The position numbers were made by a program, and so were the translations under genes. The notes below the pieces were generated by a model. The model did no database searches and was not told where the DNA came from. It saw only the letters and a list, made by a program, of their open reading frames with translations. Positions 1-8,170 of a stretch of 64,000 nucleotides of DNA are shown here, piece by piece (position 1 is the stretch's first letter; the number at the start of each line of letters is the position of its first letter). The stretch covers positions 4,430,001 to 4,494,000 of the forward strand of contig NZ_CP126307.1 of the NCBI RefSeq assembly GCF_030144325.1, in the 5' to 3' direction. This DNA comes from Bosea vestrisii. Lineage in GTDB: Bacteria > Pseudomonadota > Alphaproteobacteria > Rhizobiales > Beijerinckiaceae.

Positions 1-1025
1 AGATAGCCATAACCGCCATGGATCTGCAGTGCCTGGTTGGCGACCTCGAAGCCGGTGTCGGTCGCGACCCTTTTGGCCATGGCGCAGAGCTTGGTCGCAT
101 CCGGCGTCTTCTCGTCGAGCGCCGCGGCGGCGCGCCAGAGGAAGGTGCGGGCCGCCTCGAGCTCGGTCGCCATGTCGGCGAGCTTGAACTGCAGCGCCTG
201 GAAATCGGCGATGCGGGCGCCAAAGGCCTTGCGCTCCTGGGCATAGCCGAGCGCCTTGTCGAGCGCGCCCTGCGCCCCGCCGATCGAGCAGGCACCGATA
301 TTGAGCCGGCCGCCATCGAGCCCGGCCATGGCGATCTTGAAGCCGATGCCCTCAGGGCCGATCCGGTTGGCGACCGGAACGCGGCAGTTCTCGAAGATCA
401 CTGCCCGCGTCGGCTGGGCGTTCCAACCCATCTTCTTCTCGTTGGCGCCGAAGGAGAGGCCGGGCGTGCCTTTCTCGACGATGATGGTCGAGATGCCGGA
501 CGGGCCGGCCTCGCCGGTGCGCACCATCACGACATAGATGTCGGCGACACCCGCGCCGGAGATGAACTGCTTCTGGCCGTCGAGCACGTAATGGTTGCCG
601 TCGAGCACGGCCTTGGTCTTCAGCGCGGCGGCATCGGAGCCGGCGCCAGGCTCGGTCAGGCAATAGCTCGCCAGATGCTCCATGCTGCAGAGCTTCGGCA
701 GGAACCTCCGGCGCTGCTCGTCCGCGCCGTAGCGGTCGATCATCCAGGCGCACATGTTGTGGATCGAGATATAGGCGGCGACCGTCGGGCAGGCCGTCGA
801 CAGCGCCTCGAAGATCACTGCCGCATCGAGGCGCGTCAGGCCGGAGCCGCCGACATCGTCACGGATGTAGATGCCGCCCATGCCGAGCGCGGCCGCCTGG
901 CGCATCTCCTCGACCGGGAAATGCTTTTCCTCGTCCCAGCGCACGGCATGCGGCGCCAGGGTTTCGGTTGCGAAACCCTGGGCCATGTCGCGGATGGCGA
1001 TCTGGTCTTCGGTGAGGGAGAACAT
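1..1025 (-). CDS. Acyl-CoA dehydrogenase, isobutyryl-CoA dehydrogenase-like (3' end outside window)
   Basis: Flavoprotein that would oxidise isobutyryl-CoA to methacrylyl-CoA in valine breakdown. The reading frame starts at the ATG ending at 1025 (MFSLTEDQIAIRDMAQ) and stays open to the left edge, so 341 codons are visible and the C-terminus is missing. Seen: the FAD/substrate signature YCLTEPGAGSDAAALKT, FISGAGVADIYVVM, GGRLNIGACSIGGAQGALD and, near the edge, QALQIHGGYGYL, all ordinary acyl-CoA dehydrogenase landmarks. The catalytic Glu region lies beyond the window or just before it. It begins 25 bases after the stop of mmsA on the same strand, which suggests co-transcription. Assignment to isobutyryl-CoA rather than another short-chain acyl-CoA is inferred from the mmsA neighbour. 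Confidence 0.85.
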   Translation of the reverse strand, partial: MFSLTEDQIAIRDMAQGFATETLAPHAVRWDEEKHFPVEEMRQAAALGMGGIYIRDDVGGSGLTRLDAAVIFEALSTACPTVAAYISIHNMCAWMIDRYGADEQRRRFLPKLCSMEHLASYCLTEPGAGSDAAALKTKAVLDGNHYVLDGQKQFISGAGVADIYVVMVRTGEAGPSGISTIIVEKGTPGLSFGANEKKMGWNAQPTRAVIFENCRVPVANRIGPEGIGFKIAMAGLDGGRLNIGACSIGGAQGALDKALGYAQERKAFGARIADFQALQFKLADMATELEAARTFLWRAAAALDEKTPDATKLCAMAKRVATDTGFEVANQALQIHGGYGY

Positions 1026-1050
1026 GCCCTGGTCTCCTTCGCCGCCGGCC

Positions 1051-2547
1051 TCAGCCCATCGTCGGGATGACGAAGCTCGCGCCGTCCTTGATGCCGGACG
1101 GCCAGCGCGCCGTCACCGTCTTGGTCTTGGTGTAGAAGCGGATCGAGTCCGGGCCGTGCTGGTTGAGATCGCCGAAGACCGAGCGCTTCCAGCCGCCGAA
1201 GGTGTAGTAAGCGAGCGGAACCGGGATCGGCACGTTGATGCCGACCATGCCGACCTGGACCTTCGAGGCAAAGTCGCGGGCCGCATCGCCGTCGCGGGTG
1301 TAGATCGCGGTGCCGTTGCCGTATTCGTGGTCGTTGGTCAGCTTCAGCGCTTCGTCATAGCTCTCGGTCCGCAGCACAGAGAGGACGGGCCCGAAGATCT
1401 CCTCCTTGTAGATGCGCATGTCCTTGGTGACGTTGTCGAACAGGCAGCCACCGACATAGAAGCCGTTCTCATAGCCCTGCATCTTGAAGTCGCGGCCGTC
1501 GACGACGAGCTTGGCGCCTTCGCCGATGCCGATGTCGACATAGGACTTGATCTTCTCCATCGCCGCCTTGGTGACGACCGGGCCGTAATCGGCTGAGGTG
1601 TCGGTCGAGGGGCCGATCTTCAGGCTCTCGACCCGCGGGATCAGCCGCTTGACCAACTCGTCGGCGGTCGCCTTGCCGACCGGGACGGCGACCGAGATCG
1701 CCATGCAGCGCTCGCCGGCCGAGCCGTAACCGGCGCCGATCAGCGCATCGACCGCCTGGTCCATGTCGGCGTCGGGCATGATGATCATGTGGTTCTTGGC
1801 GCCGCCGAAGCACTGCACGCGCTTTCCGTTCGCGCAGCCGCGGGCATAGATGTATTCGGCGATCGGTGTCGAGCCGACGAAGCCGATCGCCTTGATGTCA
1901 TGGTCGTCGAGGATGGCGTCGACCGCCTCCTTGTCGCCGTTGACGACATTGAGGATGCCGGGAGGCCCGCCCGCTTCGATGAACAGCTCGGCGAGACGCA
2001 TCGGTACGCCGGGATCGCGCTCGGACGGCTTCAGGATGAAGGCGTTGCCGCAGGCGATGGCGGGGCCGAGCTTCCAGAGCGGGATCATCGCCGGGAAGTT
2101 GAACGGGGTGATGCCGGCGACGACGCCGAGCGGCTGGCGCAGCGAATAGATGTCGATGCCGGGGCCAGCGCCGTCGGTGAACTCGCCCTTCATCAGGTTC
2201 GGCACGCCGAGCGAGAACTCGACGACCTCGACGCCGCGCTGGATGTCGCCCTTGGCATCGGGAATGGTCTTGCCGTGCTCGCGGGCGAGCAGCTCGGCGA
2301 GCTCGTCATTGTTCTGCGCGATCAGGTCGAGGAACTTCATCAGCACGCGGGCGCGGCGCTGCGGATTGACCGCCGCCCATTTCGGCTGGGCTTCGAGCGC
2401 GTTCTCGACCGCTGCGCGCAATTCCTGCTGTGAGGCGAGGGCGACCTTGCCGATCACCGAGCCGTCCATCGGCTGGTAGACATCGGCCGTGCGGCCCGAG
2501 GTGCCAGCGACGTGCTTGCCGCCGATGAAGTGACCGATCTGACGCAT
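1051..2547 (-). CDS. mmsA: Methylmalonate-semialdehyde dehydrogenase (CoA-acylating)
   Basis: Converts methylmalonate semialdehyde to propionyl-CoA, CO2 and NADH at the end of valine (and inositol) catabolism. The 498 residues match the usual MmsA length. Seen: MRQIGHFIGGKHVAGTSGR at the start, the ALDH substrate/cofactor region PFNFPAMIPLWKLGPAIACGN, FVGSTPIAEYIY as the Rossmann glycine motif, and GSAGERCMAIS containing the catalytic cysteine. An unusually good ribosome site, aggggagga, precedes the ATG at 2547. It is first in the operon with the acyl-CoA dehydrogenase and divergent from a LysR gene that probably controls it (inference from the arrangement). Very secure family assignment. 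Confidence 0.95.
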   Translation of the reverse strand: MRQIGHFIGGKHVAGTSGRTADVYQPMDGSVIGKVALASQQELRAAVENALEAQPKWAAVNPQRRARVLMKFLDLIAQNNDELAELLAREHGKTIPDAKGDIQRGVEVVEFSLGVPNLMKGEFTDGAGPGIDIYSLRQPLGVVAGITPFNFPAMIPLWKLGPAIACGNAFILKPSERDPGVPMRLAELFIEAGGPPGILNVVNGDKEAVDAILDDHDIKAIGFVGSTPIAEYIYARGCANGKRVQCFGGAKNHMIIMPDADMDQAVDALIGAGYGSAGERCMAISVAVPVGKATADELVKRLIPRVESLKIGPSTDTSADYGPVVTKAAMEKIKSYVDIGIGEGAKLVVDGRDFKMQGYENGFYVGGCLFDNVTKDMRIYKEEIFGPVLSVLRTESYDEALKLTNDHEYGNGTAIYTRDGDAARDFASKVQVGMVGINVPIPVPLAYYTFGGWKRSVFGDLNQHGPDSIRFYTKTKTVTARWPSGIKDGASFVIPTMG

Positions 2548-2668
2548 GGCATCCTCCCCTAAAGTCGTGTGACGCTGATTTGAGCTACCCCTATCATTAT
2601 CGTTTACGCACGGCTATAGGCAGATATCGGCTAACGTCGTGCAAAAACACAGATACGGGAGCAGCGCC

Positions 2669-3607
2669 ATGGAACGGTTCGACTGGGACGACCTGCGTTT
2701 CTTCCTCGCCGTCGCCCGCTCCGGCAGGCTTACCGCCGCCGCGCGCCGTCTCGGCGCGGATCATGCCACCGTCTCGCGCCGCATCACCTCGCTGGAGGAA
2801 TCGCTCAAGGCCAAGCTGTTCGAGCGGAGGCCGCAAGGTTACGCGCTGACCGGCCATGGCGAGCAGCTGCTGGCCAAGGCCGAGAGCATGGAAACCGAGG
2901 CGCTGGCGATCCAGAGCGAGATCGGCGGCGCGGACATGGCGCTCTCCGGCACAGTCCGGATCGGCGCGCCCGACGGTTTCGGCTCGACCTTCCTGGCACC
3001 GCGCTTCGCCGGTTTAGGCAAGGCTTATCCGGGCCTGGAACTCCAGCTCATTGCCATGCCGCGCCTGCTTTCGCTGTCGAAGCGCGAGGCCGATGTCGCG
3101 ATCACGCTCGCTCCGCCCAAGGAGGGCAAGGTCGTCGCCCGCAAGCTCTGCGACTACCGGCTCGGCCTCTACGCCTCGCAAGGCTATCTCGACGCCACGC
3201 CCGCGATCACGGCGCCTGAAGACCTCTTCAACCACCGCATCGTCGGCTATATCGACGACCTGATCTTCACGCCCGAACTCGACTATCTCGACGAGGTCGC
3301 CAAGGGGCTGCGCGCGCAAATCCAAAGCTCCAGCGTGCTGGCGCAGATGAATGCCGTGGCGGCCGGCGCCGGTATCGGCGTGATCCACCACTTCATGGCG
3401 GTCGACGAGCCCCGGCTCGTCCCCGTTCTGCCTGAGAGCGTCTCGATCACGCGCTCCTTCTGGCTGCTCGTCCACGCCGATCTCAAGGACGTCGCCCGGG
3501 TTCGGGCGGTCGTCGATTTCATCGTGCGCGAGTCGAAGGCCAACCGCGCGCTGCTGATGGGTGAGCTGGCGGCTGCAGGAGGCCCGCGCCTGGCCGCAGC
3601 GGGTTGA
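2669..3607 (+). CDS. LysR family transcriptional regulator, divergent from mmsA
   Basis: DNA-binding regulator of 312 residues. The N-terminal winged helix-turn-helix is clear (DLRFFLAVARSGRLTAAA, then DHATVSRRITSLEESL, KLFERRPQGYALTGHGE), followed by a substrate-binding domain with IGAPDGFGSTFLAPRF. I chose the ATG at 2669 because it starts exactly at the conserved MERFDWDDLRFF and has a purine-rich site before it; a GTG at 2639 would add ten unlikely residues. The 121-base gap to mmsA contains both promoters. Control of the valine genes is inferred only from divergence; the effector is unknown. Confidence 0.88.
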   Translation: MERFDWDDLRFFLAVARSGRLTAAARRLGADHATVSRRITSLEESLKAKLFERRPQGYALTGHGEQLLAKAESMETEALAIQSEIGGADMALSGTVRIGAPDGFGSTFLAPRFAGLGKAYPGLELQLIAMPRLLSLSKREADVAITLAPPKEGKVVARKLCDYRLGLYASQGYLDATPAITAPEDLFNHRIVGYIDDLIFTPELDYLDEVAKGLRAQIQSSSVLAQMNAVAAGAGIGVIHHFMAVDEPRLVPVLPESVSITRSFWLLVHADLKDVARVRAVVDFIVRESKANRALLMGELAAAGGPRLAAAG

Positions 3608-3617
3608 AGGTCTGCGA

Positions 3618-4922
3618 TTAGGCCGCGACGCGGACGCAGTTGCGCCCCTCGTTCTTGGCCGCATAGAGCGCGCGGTCGGCCGCGATGAGGAATTGGTCCA
3701 GGCTGCCCTGCCCACTGATCTCGGCGACGCCGATCGAGACTGTCAGCGTGATCTGCTGATCGTCGACCAGCAGCGTCTCGTGCGAGAGGTCGAGTCGGAT
3801 GTGATCGCTGAGGCGTAGCGCCGCCTTGGTGTTCAGGCCCGGGAACAGGATGGCGAACTCCTCGCCGCCGATCCGGGCGAGCAGATGGCCGCCGCCCTCG
3901 ACCGATTGGGCGAGGTAGCGCGCCACCTTGGCCAGCGCCTGGTCGCCGAAATCATGGCCGTGGCTGTCATTCAGATGCTTGAAGTCGTCGATGTCGAGGA
4001 TGGCGATGGCGCTCGGAAGATTCTTCGCGCGCGCTTCCGCAATCAGCTTCTCGGCGCTCTCGAAGAAATAACGGCGATTGAACAGGCCGGTCAGGGCATC
4101 GCGCGAGGCGAGATTATGCAGCTGCTCGATCTGCTCCAGCGTCTCGACATTGCTCGCGATCCGGCATTGCAGCTCTTCGGGAATAAAGGGCATCGAGATG
4201 AAGTCATTGGCGCCCGCCTTGAGGAAGCCAACGGATACCATGCGGTCGCTGGAGGACGAGACGCCGATTAGTCGCAGCCGGTCCGAGGCGAATTGGCGGC
4301 GGATGCGGCGGGTCAGCTCGTAGCCGTCCATCTCCGGCATGTAGTAGTCGCTCACGACCAGCCGGATGTCGGGATTGTCCTGGATCAGCGACAGCGCTTC
4401 GTCCCCGGACTCCGCCTCGATCACCTGGTATTGCTGCACCTTCAGCATATGGGTGAGAAGTTTACGGGTCGCCGCGGTGTCGTCGACGACGAGAATGCGG
4501 GTCTGCCGGTTGCAGAGCGCACGCTTGGCGGTCGCGACCACGGTCTCGAGCGTGAAGGCGCTGTCCTTCGGGACATAGTCGAGGACGTCGCGCTCCATGA
4601 TCCGGTTGCGCGTCTCGAGGTCGAAGCTGGCGGTGTGAACGATCGTGGGGATGCGGCGCTGGACGGTGAAGTCGATGGCTTCGCCGCGCGGGGCGTCGGG
4701 CAGATTGAGATCGACCACGGCCAAGGTGAAGGCCGCGCGGTCCTCGGTGACGACTTCGTGCAGCTCGTTAAGCGACTGGCAGACGACGATGGGCAGCTGA
4801 AGCTCGGCCTCGAGGCGGCGCGACAGCGCCAGCGCATAGGTCCGCGAATCCTCGACGAGAAGGACCTTGAGCTCTTCGGCGATGGGTTCGCTCTGACGGC
4901 GTCCGGTGGCGCGATAGGCCAT
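3618..4922 (-). CDS. PleD-like diguanylate cyclase: two receiver domains plus GGDEF
   Basis: Cytosolic response regulator of 434 residues expected to make cyclic di-GMP. Domain order: REC1 (about 17-135; VLLVEDSRTYALALS, phospho-acceptor in VVDLNLPDAP, lysine in YVPKDS), REC2 (about 143-262; ILVVDDTAATRKLL, VVSDYYMPEMDGYEL) and GGDEF (about 272-434; SRDALTGLFNRRYF, LDIDDFKHLNDSHGHDFGD, RIGGEEF). The catalytic loop reads GGEEF, an active form. REC2 has ISMPF where ISKPF is usual, so the conserved lysine is lost. No RxxD inhibitory site precedes GGEEF (that position reads GGGH). Start at 4922 is preferred over an upstream GTG-type start at 5063, because 5063 lies beyond a CtrA box and adds non-homologous residues. 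Confidence 0.9.
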   Translation of the reverse strand: MAYRATGRRQSEPIAEELKVLLVEDSRTYALALSRRLEAELQLPIVVCQSLNELHEVVTEDRAAFTLAVVDLNLPDAPRGEAIDFTVQRRIPTIVHTASFDLETRNRIMERDVLDYVPKDSAFTLETVVATAKRALCNRQTRILVVDDTAATRKLLTHMLKVQQYQVIEAESGDEALSLIQDNPDIRLVVSDYYMPEMDGYELTRRIRRQFASDRLRLIGVSSSSDRMVSVGFLKAGANDFISMPFIPEELQCRIASNVETLEQIEQLHNLASRDALTGLFNRRYFFESAEKLIAEARAKNLPSAIAILDIDDFKHLNDSHGHDFGDQALAKVARYLAQSVEGGGHLLARIGGEEFAILFPGLNTKAALRLSDHIRLDLSHETLLVDDQQITLTVSIGVAEISGQGSLDQFLIAADRALYAAKNEGRNCVRVAA

Positions 4923-5029
4923 TGAGCTCACGAGTCCCAGGTCGGTGCCGGCAGGGTATGCGGCAGGTTTCGAGCTCTGCTTTGCGATGGAAAGGCGAAC
5001 TCCATGCGGCAGACCATCCTGCCGCAACG

Positions 5030-5045
5030 TTAATTTGGGTTTAAC
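5030..5045. promoter_or_regulatory. Candidate CtrA binding site upstream of the PleD-like gene
   Basis: The sequence TTAATTTGGGTTTAAC fits the alphaproteobacterial CtrA consensus TTAA-N7-TTAAC exactly, including spacing. It lies about 110 bases upstream of the chosen start of the diguanylate cyclase, the only gene it can plausibly serve, since the opposite neighbour ends here. AT-rich runs are rare in this GC-rich window, which adds weight. Function is inferred from the motif. Confidence 0.6.
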
Positions 5046-5064
5046 TAAGCCCCTGCCGTCCACG

Positions 5065-5087
5065 GCCGATAAGGAGGGCTTATCGGC
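5065..5087 (-). terminator. Hairpin after the ABC permease gene
   Basis: Perfect 9-bp stem GCCGATAAG / CTTATCGGC around a GAGGG loop, 19 bases past the permease stop. No uridine run follows on the minus strand, so it may be a weak or Rho-assisted terminator or a transcript-stabilising end rather than a classical intrinsic terminator. Confidence 0.4.
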
Positions 5088-5105
5088 ACGGCGGGAGGGG
5101 GCCGC

Positions 5106-6851
5106 TCAGATCCGCCAGGGCAGGATGTTAGCCGGCAGCTTGCGGCCCAGCGCGTCGAGCCCGAGCATCACGGCGAGGATCACCGCGCAGGCGCTGATCG
5201 CCACCGCCGCAGCTTCGCCGGCGAGGCCCGCTTCCTTCAGGCTGAACAGCACGACGCCGAGCGTCTCGGTGCCCGAAGACCAGAGCAGGGCCGAGACCGT
5301 GAGTTCGTTGAAGGCGACGAGGAAGACCATCAGCCCGCTGACGGCGGCTGCCGGCGCCAGGATCGGCGCGACGATGAAGCGGAGCATCTGCCAGAGCGTC
5401 ACGCCGTCGAGCTTGGCGGCCTCCTCGTGATGCGCCTCGATCTGCGCCATCGCTGCCACCGGCGCCTTCAGCGCCAGTGGCAGGAAGCGGGCGATATAGG
5501 CGAACAGGATGATGAATGGCGTCGCGTAGATGCTGACCCCGATGAGCGGCAATGGCTTCAGGAACATCAGGATGCAGGCGATGGCGAGGACGACGCCGGG
5601 CAGGGCATAGGGTAGCTCGATCACCACCTCGACCACGCGCCGCAGCTTGCCCATCCGCCGCTCCAGCCCATAGGCGAAGGCGATCGAAAGCAGCGCCAGT
5701 ATGACTGCGGCCGAGCCGGCGAAGAGAAGGGAGTTACGGAAGGCGCGCACCGTCACGTCCTGCCGCAGCAAGACCTCGGCGAACTTGTCGAAGGTCAGAT
5801 TCTGCCAGGTCAATGCGACGCCGAGCGCCGGCGTCAGCGCCTCGCCGATCAGCGCCAGCAGCGGCAGGCCGAGCTTGAGCGCGATCAGGAGCCAGAGCCC
5901 GGCCGCAACGACAGGGCGGGCGCCGCCGAGGTGCCAGAACGGCTGCAGCGGTCGCTCGATCTCGACCTTGCCGCCGGCACGCCGCGTCGCGAGCAGGCTG
6001 GCGGTGATGCCGAGGCCGGCAACGAGCGCGACCAGGAGCGAGAGCGCCGCTGCATCGGGCAGGCCCGCTGGGCCGAAGCTTGAGAGCCGGCGATAGATCA
6101 GCGTCGGCAAGGTGAGATAGTTCACCGGTAGGCCGAGCAGGGCCGGGATGCCGAAATTGCCGATGCCGGCGACGAAGGCGAGCAAGGCCGCGGCGATGAT
6201 CTGCGGCCGTAGCACCGGCAGCAGGATGCGGCCGACGATGGTCGCAGGCGCTGCGCCTTCCATCTGCGCCGCCTCGACCAGCGCATGTGGCACGCTGCGC
6301 AGGCCGGTCCAGAGCGTGATCGCCACCAGCGGTGCATGATGCAGCGCCATGACCAGGATGATGCCGCCGCGCCCGAGCAGCGGGTTGGGCGTGCCCGGCG
6401 CCGGCGAAAGTCCGATGGCGCCCAGCAAGGCCGAACTGGGTGCGAACAGGCTGAGGAAGGCGAGCGCCGCCACCTGCGGCGCGATCATCATCGAGAAGAC
6501 CAGTGCGAAGGCGAGGGGCCGCTTGCCGCGGACATCGGTGACTGCGAGCAGGATCGCCGCGGTGCCGCCGATCGCGAGGGCGCCGAAGGCCGACAGCCCG
6601 GCCGTCTCGAAGGTGTGCAGGGTCGCATTGACAGCGGCGCGGCTGGTGATCTCCGCCAGCGCGCCCTCGGGCGCGAACTGCCAGCCGGGCGCGAAAGCGG
6701 CGGCGAGCAGCCGCAGGAAGGGCAGGGCGCCCAACAGCGTCGCGCAGAGCAGCACCAGCGCCGGCAGGCCAAGGCCCGATGGCAGCGCGAGCTTCGGCAG
6801 CGCCGGGCGGATGCCGGTCTGCCGAAATTCCGCGGGAGCAGCGAGCGTCAT
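5106..6851 (-). CDS. ABC transporter permease, fused tandem type (FbpB/SfuB-like)
   Basis: Inner-membrane channel of an importer for ferric iron or a related solute (2-aminoethylphosphonate, thiamine or putrescine systems share this fold). At 581 residues it is a fusion of two permease halves with about twelve membrane segments. Two EAA loops, where the ATPase docks, are visible: VEAAQMEGAAPATIVGRI with LLPVLRP following, and EEAAKLDGVTLWQMLRFI with VAPILAP following. It lies 31 bases after the binding-protein gene on the same strand. No ATPase gene follows; the next gene on this strand is the diguanylate cyclase. Substrate is not determinable from sequence alone. Confidence 0.88.
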   Translation of the reverse strand: MTLAAPAEFRQTGIRPALPKLALPSGLGLPALVLLCATLLGALPFLRLLAAAFAPGWQFAPEGALAEITSRAAVNATLHTFETAGLSAFGALAIGGTAAILLAVTDVRGKRPLAFALVFSMMIAPQVAALAFLSLFAPSSALLGAIGLSPAPGTPNPLLGRGGIILVMALHHAPLVAITLWTGLRSVPHALVEAAQMEGAAPATIVGRILLPVLRPQIIAAALLAFVAGIGNFGIPALLGLPVNYLTLPTLIYRRLSSFGPAGLPDAAALSLLVALVAGLGITASLLATRRAGGKVEIERPLQPFWHLGGARPVVAAGLWLLIALKLGLPLLALIGEALTPALGVALTWQNLTFDKFAEVLLRQDVTVRAFRNSLLFAGSAAVILALLSIAFAYGLERRMGKLRRVVEVVIELPYALPGVVLAIACILMFLKPLPLIGVSIYATPFIILFAYIARFLPLALKAPVAAMAQIEAHHEEAAKLDGVTLWQMLRFIVAPILAPAAAVSGLMVFLVAFNELTVSALLWSSGTETLGVVLFSLKEAGLAGEAAAVAISACAVILAVMLGLDALGRKLPANILPWRI

Positions 6852-6882
6852 TGCGTTGGTGCCAGACCGGAACTGCCCGGGA

Positions 6883-7869
6883 TCAGCCTTCGAAGATGGC
6901 GCTGAAGCGCTTGCGGGCGGCCGGCTCGTCGGCCAGCGCCTTGGCAGCGTCGAACGGCATCAGCTTGATCGCGCCGCGCGTCGGATAGCCAGCCGGCAGG
7001 GCAACGTTCGGATGGGCCGAGACATAGCCCTGCTTCAGCGCGAGTTCCTGCCCGTCCTTCGAGATCAGGAAGTCGACCAGGGCCTTGGCGGCCTCCGGAT
7101 TCTTGCTGCTCTTCAGGATCGCGACCGGCTCGCTCACCGCCGAGACGCCTTCCTTCGGGAACACGAACTCGACCGGCGCGCCCTTAGCCTTCTCGCGGAT
7201 CGGCATAAAGTCGACGATCATGCCGTAGAGCTTCTCGCCGGTCGCGACCTGGCGCAGGATATCGCCATTGGCGCCGGCCGCGAGCGTGCCGTTCTTCTTG
7301 AGTTCCTCATAGAAGCTCCAGCCGCCCGGCAGGTTGCCGGTCAGCGTGATCGTATGGATCATCGCGGCGCCGGAGTTCAGCGGGCTCGGCATGGCGAGCT
7401 GATTCTTGGCCTCGGGCCTGGCGAGGTCGAGCCAGCTCTCCGGCTTCAGCGCCGCCTTGGTGTTGTAGACGATGCCGGTGGTGATCAGCTTGGTCGCGAA
7501 CCACATCTTGGCCGGGTCGTGCACGCCGGTTGGGAAGGCGGAGACGTCGGCCTTATCGTGGGCGAGCAGGCGGTCTTCCTTTTTCAGGCCTTCCATGGTC
7601 ACGGCGTCGGCGATGAGCAGCACGTCGGCCTGCGGCGCGCCGGCCTCGATCTCGGCCCGGAGCTTGGCCATCACGCGCGGCGTGCCGTCGCGGACGAAGC
7701 TGACCTCGACCTTGGGATACTTCGCCTTGAAGGCATCGATCGTCTGCTGGGCGTCGGTGTTGGGCTGGCTGGTGTAGAGCACGAGCTTGCCTTCGACCGC
7801 GCCGGCGGTGTCGATCGCCGGCAGGGCCAGGCCGAGCGCGAGAACGGCGGTGGTTGCGAGCGCGCGCAT
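6883..7869 (-). CDS. ABC transporter periplasmic binding protein (Fe3+/phosphonate type)
   Basis: Periplasmic receptor of 328 residues with a Sec signal peptide (MRALATTAVLALGLALPAID, cleaved near AGAVEG). The mature start GKLVLYTSQPNTDAQQTID and the later TTGIVYNTKAALKPESWLDL are typical of the FbpA/AfuA and 2-aminoethylphosphonate binding proteins. LVDFLISKDGQELALKQGYV near the C-terminus is also a family hallmark. I cannot place the tyrosine pair that defines true ferric-binding proteins, so iron is only one option. It heads the operon with the tandem permease and is divergent from a second importer at 8171. Confidence 0.87.
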   Translation of the reverse strand: MRALATTAVLALGLALPAIDTAGAVEGKLVLYTSQPNTDAQQTIDAFKAKYPKVEVSFVRDGTPRVMAKLRAEIEAGAPQADVLLIADAVTMEGLKKEDRLLAHDKADVSAFPTGVHDPAKMWFATKLITTGIVYNTKAALKPESWLDLARPEAKNQLAMPSPLNSGAAMIHTITLTGNLPGGWSFYEELKKNGTLAAGANGDILRQVATGEKLYGMIVDFMPIREKAKGAPVEFVFPKEGVSAVSEPVAILKSSKNPEAAKALVDFLISKDGQELALKQGYVSAHPNVALPAGYPTRGAIKLMPFDAAKALADEPAARKRFSAIFEG

Positions 7870-8170
7870 GGGAAACTCCGGTCAATTTGCCGCGACGCCG
7901 ATGAGGCCGCGAAGGTCTGGATATGGATCGTGAGGCGGGGGTAAGCCGTCTCGATGACACATCCGTGACAACTCTTCTTTGACGCGGCTGCCGCGCGCCG
8001 TCAAAGCCGATTCGCAAGGCTCTGGCGGGGGAGGATGGGGAAGCCTCTTGTCGAGCTTCGCATGAAAATCGTGCAACCCAGCCGCTTGTTTATTGCAGGG
8101 CTCTTCGACTAGTGTTTAGGAGGAGACGGGCAAAAAAGCTCGATCTAAACGTTTTAAATGGGAGGTTACC
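7870..8170. promoter_or_regulatory. 301-base divergent promoter region between two ABC importers
   Basis: No gene is visible here. Toward 8171 there is a plausible sigma70-type pair, TTGTTT at 8086-8091 and TAGTGT at 8110-8115 (18-base spacer). A small palindrome AAACGTTT at 8147-8154 has the central CG typical of LacI-family operators and sits between the putative promoter and the start codon, where a repressor could block transcription. A strong ribosome site GGAGG lies at 8161-8165. The promoter and operator calls are low-confidence pattern matches. Confidence 0.35.
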
